64,000 nucleotides of DNA, from positions 62,001 through 126,000 of the forward strand of contig NZ_BAABHJ010000002.1 in assembly GCF_039542035.1 (NCBI RefSeq), in the 5' to 3' direction. The position numbers and the translations under genes are program-made. Source of the stretch: Actinoallomurus liliacearum. GTDB lineage: Bacteria > Actinomycetota > Actinomycetes > Streptosporangiales > Streptosporangiaceae. Positions within the stretch are counted from its first letter, which is position 1; each line of letters starts with the position of its first letter. Below the pieces are notes generated by a model. It worked only from the letters and a program-made list of their open reading frames with translations, was not told the origin of the DNA and made no database searches. This document shows, piece by piece, positions 42,349-50,266 of the stretch.

Positions 42349-43773
42349 GTGAGCAAGCGCGTCTTCCTCGCCAGCAAACGCGCGGTCGTCAGTTACGCGC
42401 CCGAGCCGGAGACCGGGCGGCTGCGCGCGTGGCTGGCGCCCGGCGGCACCGGGAACGTGGTCGCCGAGCAGGCCGGGTACCTGGACGTGGCGTGGATCGT
42501 GAGCGCGGACAGCGACGCGGACCACCAGGCGGCCTTGGAGCATCCGGACGGGATGCGGATCGAGCTGCCGTCGGGGCGGGGGGTGCGGCTGCACCAGCTG
42601 CGCCACGACCGCGACACGTTCCGGATCGTGCAGGACTTCTTCACCGCCGAGCTGATGTGGGCGGGCAACAACTACGGGTGGGACCGGTGGACGCGGCCGT
42701 CGTTCGGGGCCGAGACCCGGGCGGCGTGGGAGCGGTTCGGGGAGTTCACCGAGGACTTCGCCGGTGAGCTGCTGCGGCGCTCCGAAGGTGAGCCCGACCC
42801 GGTGTTCCTCGTCCATGACTACCAGCTGGTGCGGGTGCCGCAGCGGCTGCGGGCCGAGCGCCCGGACGCGCCGATCCTGTTGTTCGTGCACATCCCCTGG
42901 CCGGCCGCGGACTACTGGCGGATCCTGCCGAAGATGATGCGGACGGGGGTGCTGGAGGGCATGCTGGCGGCAGACGTCATCGGGTTCTTCGCGCGCCGCT
43001 GGTCGGACAACTTCCTGGCGTGCGTGGCCGACCTGCTGCCGGACGCCGAGGTCGACGCCGCCGCCGGCACCGTACGGCGGGGCGGGCACGTGACGAAGGT
43101 GTGCACGCAGCCGCTCGGCTACAGCCCCGAGACGCTGCACCGCCGGGACGCGCGGCTGCCCGAGGGCGTCGCCGAGTGGGCCGGCGACCGTCCGCTGGTG
43201 GTGCACTCGGGCCGCACCGACCCGATCAAGAACGGGGAGCGCGCCGTGCGGGCGTTCGTCGCGGCGGTCGAGGCGAACGAGCGGCTGCGCGGGACGCGGA
43301 TGCTGGTGCGGATGAACCCGAACCGGCTGTACGTCGAGGCCAACGCCGAGTACCAGAGGCGGGTGGAGCGGGCGGTGGCCGAGGCGAACGCCGCGCTGGG
43401 CGCGGGCACGATCCGGGTGCACTGCGACAACGACGTCGGTCACACGTTCGGCTGTTTCGAGCGGGCGGACCTGCTGATGTTCAACTCGACGGTGGACGGC
43501 CAGAACCTGAGTGTCTTCGAGGCTCCGCTGGTGAACGAGCGCGACGCCGACGTGGTCCTGTCGGAGCTGGCCGGGGCGGCGGAGATCCTGGGGCCGGTGT
43601 GCCGGACGGTCAACCCGTTCGACCTGGTGGAGCAGGGCGAGGCGATCGCCGCGGGGCTGCTGGCCGGGCCGGGCGAGCGGGCCGAGGCGGCGCGGCGGCG
43701 GCGGGAGACCGCCCGGCCGTGGACGCTGGAGGCGTGGGTCACCGCGCAGCTCGAGAGCCTGGGCGTCCGCTGA
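42349..43773 (+). CDS. VldE/ValL-like pseudo-glycosyltransferase (GT20 fold, C-N coupling)
   Basis: 474 residues, close to VldE in length. It has the GT20 fold with FLASKRAV, APGGTGNVVAEQAG, VHDYQLV (D157), FVHIPWPAADYWRILPK (H181), HSGRTDPIKN (R289, K294) and NPNRLYV. Where trehalose-6-phosphate synthase has DGMNLVxKE, this has VDGQNLSVFEAPLVNERDAD, the VldE version. VldE couples GDP-valienol with validamine 7-phosphate through a non-glycosidic C-N bond. GTG 42349 is favoured by GGAGGAG at 42335-42341; a GTG at 42343 is possible. It is the best single marker of the pathway. Confidence 0.9.
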   Translation: MSKRVFLASKRAVVSYAPEPETGRLRAWLAPGGTGNVVAEQAGYLDVAWIVSADSDADHQAALEHPDGMRIELPSGRGVRLHQLRHDRDTFRIVQDFFTAELMWAGNNYGWDRWTRPSFGAETRAAWERFGEFTEDFAGELLRRSEGEPDPVFLVHDYQLVRVPQRLRAERPDAPILLFVHIPWPAADYWRILPKMMRTGVLEGMLAADVIGFFARRWSDNFLACVADLLPDAEVDAAAGTVRRGGHVTKVCTQPLGYSPETLHRRDARLPEGVAEWAGDRPLVVHSGRTDPIKNGERAVRAFVAAVEANERLRGTRMLVRMNPNRLYVEANAEYQRRVERAVAEANAALGAGTIRVHCDNDVGHTFGCFERADLLMFNSTVDGQNLSVFEAPLVNERDADVVLSELAGAAEILGPVCRTVNPFDLVEQGEAIAAGLLAGPGERAEAARRRRETARPWTLEAWVTAQLESLGVR

Positions 43774-45035
43774 TGGAGGCCGGTCCGGGGGCGTTCGCGT
43801 ACTACGAGCTGGGCGAGGCCCGGCTGGTGCGCGGTGAGGGCGTGCGGGTCTGGGACGAAGGCGGCCGGGAGTACCTGGACTGTGTGGCCGGGACGTTCAA
43901 CCTGGTGCTGGGGCACAACCATCCGGCGGTGCTGGCGGCGGTGCGGGGACAGCTGGATGACCTGGTGTTCGCCAGCTCGTCGTTCCGTACGGAGCCGACC
44001 GACCGGGTGATGGAGCTGCTGGTGGAGATGAGCCCGCCGGAGCTGACGCGGGTGAACCTTCGCAGTTCGGGCGGGTCGACGGCGAACGAGGGCGCCATCA
44101 AGATCGCCCAGTGGGTGACCGGGAGGCGCGACGTGATCGTGCCGTTCCGGGGGCATGTCGGGCAGAGCGTGGCCGCGACCAGCTACAACGGGACGTCGCG
44201 GATGCGGGCGCCGTTCCCGTACCACCTGCCGGGTGCGGTGCACGTCCCCGACCCGTACTGTTTCCGCTGTTTCTACCGGCAGACGCCGGACCGGTGCGGC
44301 ATGTGGTGCGTGGACCGGATCGAGGACTTCATCACCTACGCCAGCTCCGGTAGCGTCGCCGCGATGATCATCGAGCCGATCAGCGGGGTGGGCGGGAACG
44401 TCGTCCCGCCCCCGGGCTACCTGCGGCGGCTCAAGGAGTTCTGCGACGAACGCGGCATCATCCTGATCTTCGATGAGAACCAGACGGGCCTGGGCCGCAC
44501 GGGCCGGCTGTTCGCCGCCGACCACTTCGGCGTGACACCGCACATGATGACGCTGTCGAAGGGACTGACGGGCAGCGGGTTCCCGCTGGCCGCGATCCTC
44601 ACCGAGGAACGCCTGGTGGGCATGCCGCGCTCGATGCACGGGTTCACCTACGGCGGCCACACCCTGTCGGCGGCGGCCGCGGTGGTGACGCTGCAGGAGG
44701 TCCGCCGCCCGGAGTTCCTCGCCGGGGTGCGCGCGTCGGGCGCGGTGCTGCTGGAACGGCTGCGCGCGCTGCGGGCGGACTTCCCGTGCGTCGGGGACGT
44801 GCGCGGGGTCGGGCTGATGCTGGGCGTGGAGCTGGTCGAGCCGGACGGGGCCCGCTCCCCCCGGCTGGCCACCGCGTTGAACAAGGCCCTGTACGACCGG
44901 TCGGTGATCACCCGGGTGTCCGAGCACGGCCTGGGCAACGTGATCGAGCTGCGGCCGCCGCTGGTGCTGTCGGTGGAGGACGCCGGCCTGATCGCCGACC
45001 GGTTCGGTGAGGCGCTGGAGACGCTGCGGCCGTGA
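43773..45035 (+). CDS. Class III PLP-dependent aminotransferase (ValM role proposed)
   Basis: 420 residues. PLP lysine K263 (MTLSKGLTGSG), PLP-nitrogen Asp D234 in LIFDENQTGLGRTG (DENQ instead of the common DEVQ), and EPISGVGGNVVPP are present. A Cys-rich insert C163, C166, C175, C179 (YCFRCFYRQTPDRCGMWC) occurs in some members of this family. In validamycin ValM aminates validone to validamine; the same role is proposed. Start overlaps the previous stop by one base (TGATG) and the stop overlaps the next GTG, so translation is coupled throughout the right arm. Confidence 0.9.
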   Translation: MEAGPGAFAYYELGEARLVRGEGVRVWDEGGREYLDCVAGTFNLVLGHNHPAVLAAVRGQLDDLVFASSSFRTEPTDRVMELLVEMSPPELTRVNLRSSGGSTANEGAIKIAQWVTGRRDVIVPFRGHVGQSVAATSYNGTSRMRAPFPYHLPGAVHVPDPYCFRCFYRQTPDRCGMWCVDRIEDFITYASSGSVAAMIIEPISGVGGNVVPPPGYLRRLKEFCDERGIILIFDENQTGLGRTGRLFAADHFGVTPHMMTLSKGLTGSGFPLAAILTEERLVGMPRSMHGFTYGGHTLSAAAAVVTLQEVRRPEFLAGVRASGAVLLERLRALRADFPCVGDVRGVGLMLGVELVEPDGARSPRLATALNKALYDRSVITRVSEHGLGNVIELRPPLVLSVEDAGLIADRFGEALETLRP

Positions 45036-46078
45036 ACGCCCTCCCCGGAACCGGCCCGGCGCCGCCGGGCCCGCTGAGCGTGGAGCTGACCGGGTCGGGG
45101 CCGCTGCTGTCGCGCGCCCGGCCCCACCGCCCGGACGGCGCGCACACGGTGCTGGTCGAACCGCTGGTCGTGGGCGTGTGCCGTTCGGACCTGAAGGAGA
45201 TCGCCGGGCGGCGGCCCGGGCCGAGCCAGTTCGGCCACGAGCTGGTCGGGGTTGTGGCGCGCAGTTCGACGCCGCGGCTGCCGGTGGGCGCCCGGGTCTG
45301 CCTCGACCCGAACGTCCCGGTGCTGCGGGGCACCGGGTTCGCCCGCGCGATGTGGGTCGGCGGGGACGACGAGCCACTGGCGCGGGCACTCCCCCTGGCC
45401 CCCGCCGGGGTTCCGGAGCGGCGGCTGGTCTTCGCCGAGCCGCTGGCGTGCGCGGCGCACTGCCTGACCATGGCCGGGCGGCATCTGGGCCGCGCCGGCC
45501 TGCGGGGCGCGGCGATGTGCGTGCTGGGGGCGGGGACGGCCGGGGTGCTCATCAGCCGGCTCGCCGAGGCCGCCGGCGCCGGTGTCTCGCTGGTCAACCG
45601 GGACGCCGACCGGCTCGCGTTCCTGTCGGCGCGGCGGATGCTGCCGGGCGCCGGCGGGATGCGCCTGGCCGAGGCGCCCTCCGGCGGCCACGACGTCGTG
45701 GTCGTCGCCACGAGCTTCGTGCTGCCCGAACTGCTGACACACGCGCTGCGGCTGGTCCGCCCGGGCGGGCTGGTGATGCTGTACGGCGGTACCGCAGCCG
45801 GTGACCGGCTCCCGGGCCTGGACTGCGACCTGGACCGGGTGCGGCGCGGCGAGCTGGTGGCGGCGGCGCGGTGGCGGGGCAGGCCGGTGCGGGTGGGCGG
45901 CAGTTACGGCACCACGCCCGCCGACTTCGCGCTGGCGCTGCGTGCCCTGGCCGGCGCACCGGACGGGCTCGGTGTCGAGCGGCTGATCACCGCCGAGGTG
46001 GCGCTGCCGGAACTGCCGGGCCTGCTGCGCCGGATGGCGGCCGAGCGGTGCTTCGGGAAGGTGCTGGCCCGTCCGTGA
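45032..46078 (+). CDS. Zinc-type alcohol dehydrogenase/cyclitol reductase (ValN role proposed)
   Basis: 348 residues, MDR superfamily. The catalytic zinc site is visible as GVCRSDLKEI (Cys) and FGHELVGVV (His-Glu). The structural zinc Cys cluster is absent. The Rossmann loop is CVLGAGTAGVLI. In validamycin the dehydrogenase-like ValN reduces valienone to validone before amination; position next to the aminotransferase supports that role. It starts with GTG overlapping the aminotransferase stop by 4 nt and ends the right arm. Confidence 0.85.
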   Translation: MNALPGTGPAPPGPLSVELTGSGPLLSRARPHRPDGAHTVLVEPLVVGVCRSDLKEIAGRRPGPSQFGHELVGVVARSSTPRLPVGARVCLDPNVPVLRGTGFARAMWVGGDDEPLARALPLAPAGVPERRLVFAEPLACAAHCLTMAGRHLGRAGLRGAAMCVLGAGTAGVLISRLAEAAGAGVSLVNRDADRLAFLSARRMLPGAGGMRLAEAPSGGHDVVVVATSFVLPELLTHALRLVRPGGLVMLYGGTAAGDRLPGLDCDLDRVRRGELVAAARWRGRPVRVGGSYGTTPADFALALRALAGAPDGLGVERLITAEVALPELPGLLRRMAAERCFGKVLARP

Positions 46079-46154
46079 CCGGCCCGCCCGGGCGCGGGGC
46101 GGCGGCGCGCGGCCGGGACGGCCGACGCCGGGACCGCGGCCCGGGTCCGGACGG

Positions 46155-46856
46155 TCAGCGGACCAGGCGCAGGACCGCGGCCAGGCCCCGCGCCGCGCCG
46201 GCGGACCGCTCGCTGGGCAGCAGGTAGACCGGCAGCCCGGCGCGTACGGCCGCGCCGTCCTTGGCGGGGTCGTCCCCGACGTACAGGACCCGTCCCGGGG
46301 GCGTGCCCAGCCGCTCACACGCCAGGGCGAACAGCGCGGGGTCGGGTTTGGCGAGGCCGTGCTCGCAGGACAGCACCACGGTGTGCAGCGCGTCGAGGAC
46401 CTCGACGCGCGCGAAGGCCGGCCGGATGTCCCAGCCGATGTTGCTGAGCACTCCGGTGCGCACCCCTGCCTCCCGCAGGGCGCGCAGCACCGGGACGGTG
46501 TCGGGGTAGGGCAGCCAGGCGTGCGGGTCGGTCAGGCAGGCGTAGAGCGCTTCGACGAGCGGGGCCTCGAACGGGCCGGCGTCGGCGATCAGCGTGGTCC
46601 AGACCCTCCGGTGGGCCTGCGGTGACAGGTCGCATCCCTCCCGGGCGGCGAAGCCCTCGGGTGAGTCGACGTGCCGCAGGGTCCGCCGGATCACCTCCGC
46701 GGCACCGGTCTCGTCGAGTCGTACGCCGTGGCGGGCGGCGGCCGCGGCGAGGGCGGCCGGGTCCAGCACGCCGGTGTCGTCGAACAAGGTGCCGGAGAAG
46801 TCGAACAGGACGGCTTCGGCCCGGGCGTCGGCGAGTTGATCCACGGGCGCCAGCAT
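46155..46856 (-). CDS. HAD-family phosphatase (candidate final dephosphorylation)
   Basis: 233 residues. HAD motif I is LFDFSGTLFDD, with Ser-Gly in place of the common DxDGT (D at first position kept), motif II is VLSNIGWD, motif III is GLAKPDPALF, and motif IV is YVGDDPAKDG. The cap is the small helical type of the phosphoglycolate phosphatase group. It is convergent with the right arm, 76 nt away. Validoxylamine 7'-phosphate needs such an enzyme (VldH/ValO in validamycin). Membership in the cluster is inferred from position and need. Confidence 0.8.
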   Translation of the reverse strand: MLAPVDQLADARAEAVLFDFSGTLFDDTGVLDPAALAAAAARHGVRLDETGAAEVIRRTLRHVDSPEGFAAREGCDLSPQAHRRVWTTLIADAGPFEAPLVEALYACLTDPHAWLPYPDTVPVLRALREAGVRTGVLSNIGWDIRPAFARVEVLDALHTVVLSCEHGLAKPDPALFALACERLGTPPGRVLYVGDDPAKDGAAVRAGLPVYLLPSERSAGAARGLAAVLRLVR

Positions 46857-46957
46857 AGGGCGGCGGGCGGCCCGGGCCGGCGTCCTGCTCCCGAACGTGT
46901 CCCCAGCCCCAAAGTGGCGGTCTGTGATGACGGGGCGGGCGTTCGTCTAACGACCGG

Positions 46958-47046
46958 TCAGCGCTTGTCCCATACCGAGGTGTCGTTGCGGTAGTGGTTC
47001 CGACGGCCTACGCGAAGACGGTCAGCCGCGCACTACCGTGAGACAT
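46958..47046 (-). pseudogene. Tiny remnant of an IS481-type transposase start
   Basis: On the minus strand GGAGG precedes an ATG at 47046 that opens MSHGSARLTVFA and stops at once (TAG 47010-47008). A shifted frame reads GRRNHYRNDTSVWDKR to a TGA at 46960-46958. The opening resembles the conserved start of IS481-family transposases (MSHxNARLTxxGRR, from memory), with the GRR found in the next frame. The rest of the element is gone. It lies between the HAD gene and the next reductase. Similarity is short, so this is tentative. Confidence 0.3.
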
Positions 47047-47075
47047 GGAACCTCCGGCCGAGAGCGGACGCGGGA

Positions 47076-48095
47076 TCAGACGAGTCCGTGCTCGACAAGG
47101 CTGCGGCCGGTCTCCTCGATCGTGTCGGGTATCGAGCGGAGAGGCCGGCCGAGGAGCGCCTCGGCGGGTCCTCGGTCGAAGCGTTGCGCCAAGCCGATGA
47201 GCCATCGGTTGTCGCGAAGCTGAGGTTCGAACATGCTCGCGGCCCAGGTCAGCCAGGTCGGCATCGCGCGGGTGGGCATCTTCCTACTCGCCTCGGGAAG
47301 CCTCTCCCGCAGCACCGCGGCGACCTCGATCAGCGATGACGGATCGGTGGCGACGATCGTGCGGCTGCCGCCCGCCGCCTTGGCGGTCATGGCCTCGATA
47401 TGCGCGTCGGCGACGTCTCGTACGTCGATCCAGGGAAGGCGCAGGTCGGGAATCATCGGCAGCGCGCCTGCCATGATCTGCTGGATCGCCGTGACCGAGG
47501 TTCCCGGGTCGTCGGAGAGAAGCGGGCCGATGACCCCGCCCGGGTTGATGACGGCGAGGCGGTCGCGTGCGCCGCGTCGCTCGGTGACGTCCCACGCCGC
47601 GCGCTCGGCGCGGACCTTCGAGGTGACGTAGGCGCCGAGACCACGCTGCTCGAGCGGAGTCCAATCGGATGCCGTGAATACGTGACCCTTTCGCGCCGGG
47701 GCGTACTGCACCGTCGCGAGGGCAGAAGTGACCACCACGCGCTCCACGCCCGCATCGAGCGCGGCATCGATCGCCCTGGTCGTGCCCTGAACGGCAGGAC
47801 GGATCAGATCATCGGGGTCCTTCGGCTTCGCCGTGACGAAGGGGGAAGCAACGTGCTGCACGAAACGGCACCCCGCGGTCGCGGCCGCCCAGCCCTCGTC
47901 CGAGAGGAGCTCGAGCTGCACGATCTCGAGCAAGGCATCGTCCGCGCCTGCGGTCGCCATCGCAGCGCGCACCTCGTCGGCGCGGGCCGGGGACCGTACC
48001 GACCCGCGGACCGCATACCCGCGGCGCAGAAGCTCTGCGGCGATGTGACCACCGATGAACCCTGAGACGCCCGTGACCAGAACCCTGTCCGCCAT
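47076..48095 (-). CDS. NAD-dependent epimerase/aldehyde reductase (DFR-like extended SDR)
   Basis: 339 residues. It has the dihydroflavonol-reductase-like opening VLVTGVSGFIGGHIAAELLR, HVASPF, and the catalytic YVTSK with TSALATVQY. Homologues reduce ketones and aldehydes with NADPH. ATG at 48095 (MADRVLV). A GTG two codons earlier is possible but its spacing to GGGG is worse. It is divergent from a TetR gene across a 75-nt gap with an inverted repeat, so it is probably the TetR target and not part of the aminocyclitol cluster. Confidence 0.88.
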   Translation of the reverse strand: MADRVLVTGVSGFIGGHIAAELLRRGYAVRGSVRSPARADEVRAAMATAGADDALLEIVQLELLSDEGWAAATAGCRFVQHVASPFVTAKPKDPDDLIRPAVQGTTRAIDAALDAGVERVVVTSALATVQYAPARKGHVFTASDWTPLEQRGLGAYVTSKVRAERAAWDVTERRGARDRLAVINPGGVIGPLLSDDPGTSVTAIQQIMAGALPMIPDLRLPWIDVRDVADAHIEAMTAKAAGGSRTIVATDPSSLIEVAAVLRERLPEASRKMPTRAMPTWLTWAASMFEPQLRDNRWLIGLAQRFDRGPAEALLGRPLRSIPDTIEETGRSLVEHGLV

Positions 48096-48122
48096 ATCCA
48101 CCCCATCGACCTGCTATCTTTT

Positions 48123-48154
48123 CAGTGAGCAGTTTACGGATGATCTACTCACTG
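48123..48154. promoter_or_regulatory. TetR operator-like inverted repeat
   Basis: CAGTGAGCAG (48123-48132) and CTACTCACTG (48145-48154), complementary at 9 of 10 positions with a 12-nt spacer, fill the gap between the reductase and the TetR gene. Confidence 0.5.
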
Positions 48155-48170
48155 TCAAGATGCAGGCATC

Positions 48171-48791
48171 ATGGTGACCGAAGAGTCCAGGACCGGTGAT
48201 CGCTACCATCACGGCAACCTGCGCGCGGCGCTGCTCGACAGCGCGCTGGAGGTATTGACCGAGAGCGGCGTCGCCGGCTTCAGCATGCGCGAGGCAGCCC
48301 GACGCGCCGGCGTCTCGCAGTCCGCGCCCAAGCACCACTTCGGCGATACAGGCGGGCTCCTCGGCGCGCTCGCCACGCGCGCCTACCGCCAGCTGTGCGA
48401 GCGCCTCGAGGCGGTGGAGCTCTCCGGGCGCGATGTGCGCGAGCGGGTGGCGGCGCTCGCACTCGAATACGTTGCGTTCGCGCGGGACAACCGCGCACTG
48501 TTCGACCTCATGTGGCGCATGACGCAGTTCGACTACAACGATCCAGAACTGGCCGAGCAGAAGCACCGCGCCCTGGGCGCCCTGGATCGCGTCCTGCGCG
48601 GCACGGATGCCGCGCAGACGGCCGAGGGCGCCGCGCTGGTGCAGAGCTACGCAGTGTGGTCGCTCGTGCACGGCTACACCACCCTCGCACTGGAGGGAGC
48701 GATCGACGAGGAAGCCGCCGATCCGTTGACGAGCGACCTGCTCCCCGCGATGCTCCGGCTCGTCGATGTACACCCCAGAGATCGGCGGTAA
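48171..48791 (+). CDS. TetR-family regulator (WHG-domain type)
   Basis: 206 residues. It starts with the characteristic YHHGNLRAALLDSALEVL segment of the WHG subfamily. The HTH is FSMREAARRAGVSQSAPKHHF, and the C-terminal domain contains the FARDNRALFDLMW patch. ATG 48171 follows the inverted-repeat operator by 16 nt. Expected to repress the divergent reductase and itself. Confidence 0.9.
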   Translation: MVTEESRTGDRYHHGNLRAALLDSALEVLTESGVAGFSMREAARRAGVSQSAPKHHFGDTGGLLGALATRAYRQLCERLEAVELSGRDVRERVAALALEYVAFARDNRALFDLMWRMTQFDYNDPELAEQKHRALGALDRVLRGTDAAQTAEGAALVQSYAVWSLVHGYTTLALEGAIDEEAADPLTSDLLPAMLRLVDVHPRDRR

Positions 48792-48924
48792 TCGACGAAG
48801 GCTCCACGTCGTGGCAGCGCAGCCTCACTCGCCGGCCCCAACGCAGCCGTGCCCAGTCCGTGCTCACTGTCGACTCCCGGAATCCCAGCGCCTCGCGGAC
48901 TTGCCTGCGGTGGTAACGCCGGGA

Positions 48925-50175
48925 TCAGGCGTCGGCGCGCTCGGGCGCCGGGCGCGCCGACGGGGCGGTGAACCCGCTCAGGCGCAGCAGCGGCGGGGTC
49001 AGCGCGACCAGGGCGGCGGCCAGGGCCGCGACCGCGACCATGGCGCCGCGCAGGCCGGTGGCGTCGGCCCACACGCCGACGTAGACCGGGCCGAGGAGGA
49101 AGCCCATGTAGGACACGGTGCCGACGATCGAGGTCGCGCGGCCCCGGTAGGCCTCCTCGACATTGCGTGACACCACGCCCAGGAGGGTGGGGAACAGCAC
49201 GGCGGTTCCCGCGCCGCCCAGGATGAGTCCCACGGCGGCCAGGAGCAGGTTCGGGGAGACGGAGATGACCAGCGCTCCCAACGCGGCGGTGGCGGCGCCG
49301 CCGAGCAGGACCGGCCGGGCGTGGGCGTCGTTGAGCCCGCCGAGGCAGAACCGTGTGATCGCGACGGTCCCGGCGAACACGGCGGGGGCGACGGTGGTGA
49401 GCCACGCCCCGGCGTGCAGCTCGTCCTGGGCGAAGACCGCGCTCCAGCTCTGGTGGGCGTTCTCGCTGGCGAAGGCGAGCGTGCCCAGCACCCCGACGAG
49501 CAGGAGGGGAAGGAGCCGGGACCGGGTGACCGGGGCGAGCCGCGCCGGGGCGGCCTCCTCCTCGTCCTGGCCGGTGGCGCCCGGGGGAAGGGTTGTGAAC
49601 AGGGCCGCGCCGGCGGCGACGGACAGGGCGGCCACCACGGCGAAGGGGACGGCCAGCGGCAGGCCCGCGGCGGAGGCGGCGCCGGTGCCCAGGCTGGTGA
49701 GGACGACCAGGGCGGAGAACGTGCCGTGGGCGCGGGTGATGACGGGCCGTCCGGCGAGCTTCTCGGCCCGCCCGGCGACCGCGTTCATGGCCACGTCCGC
49801 GGCGCCGCTGGAGGCACCGGCGACGGCGAGGCCGGCGCACAGGGCCGGCAGGTCCACCGCGGTCAGGGCCAGGCCGGCGCCGACGAGGCCGAGCAGGGCG
49901 ATGACGGCGGCCGAGACCCTCAGCCCCCACCGGTCGAGCACCCGGCCGACCAGCATCATCGCCGGCAGCGCACCGGCGCCGACGAACAGCAGGGCGAAGC
50001 CGAGTTCGCCGTCGGTGACGTCGGCCTGGTCCTGGACCCGGGGCACCGAGGCGCCCCACACTCCCCAGAACGCGCCGAAGGCGGCGAAAGCCGTGAACGC
50101 CGAGACCACCAGGCTGCGTGGCGAGGTAATGACGTACTCCTTCGGCCCGTGTCGGTGCGCGTCGCGGACGATCAC
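48925..50175 (-). CDS. MFS transporter
   Basis: 416 residues with 12 hydrophobic segments. GRVLDRWGLRVSAAVI in loop 2-3 and the central Glu-rich loop (DEEEAAPARL) are visible. It resembles the FucP/YbjJ-like group of actinobacterial MFS permeases (ENAHQSWSAVFAQDELH region). The frame begins with a GTG at 50175; the best ribosome site (AAGGAG) lies inside it, before a non-standard ATT, so the true start is uncertain by about 17 codons. Substrate unknown; a role as exporter for the aminocyclitol cluster 2 kb away cannot be excluded. Confidence 0.82.
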   Translation of the reverse strand: MIVRDAHRHGPKEYVITSPRSLVVSAFTAFAAFGAFWGVWGASVPRVQDQADVTDGELGFALLFVGAGALPAMMLVGRVLDRWGLRVSAAVIALLGLVGAGLALTAVDLPALCAGLAVAGASSGAADVAMNAVAGRAEKLAGRPVITRAHGTFSALVVLTSLGTGAASAAGLPLAVPFAVVAALSVAAGAALFTTLPPGATGQDEEEAAPARLAPVTRSRLLPLLLVGVLGTLAFASENAHQSWSAVFAQDELHAGAWLTTVAPAVFAGTVAITRFCLGGLNDAHARPVLLGGAATAALGALVISVSPNLLLAAVGLILGGAGTAVLFPTLLGVVSRNVEEAYRGRATSIVGTVSYMGFLLGPVYVGVWADATGLRGAMVAVAALAAALVALTPPLLRLSGFTAPSARPAPERADA

Positions 50176-50266
50176 CGTACCGAAGCGCGCCGTTGCCCGT
50201 AAGCCGATCCGCGGCGGACCGCCCCGGGCGGCGCCGGGCGTCCCCGGCTCCTTTCGGAGGGAGCGG

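Noticed and set aside
42349..43773. Annotation as trehalose-6-phosphate synthase (OtsA)
   Set aside because: The donor-loop and acceptor motifs follow VldE (VDGQNLSVFEAPLVNE), no trehalose phosphatase partner is adjacent, and all neighbours are cyclitol genes.
43440..46318. Long minus-strand open frames opposite the right arm (e.g. 43440-45389, 44648-46318)
   Set aside because: Arg/Gly/Pro-rich shadow translations of the aminotransferase and dehydrogenase genes.
50125..50175. ATT start codon for the MFS gene after an ideal AAGGAG
   Set aside because: ATT initiation is very rare; the GTG at 50175 is kept while noting the uncertainty.
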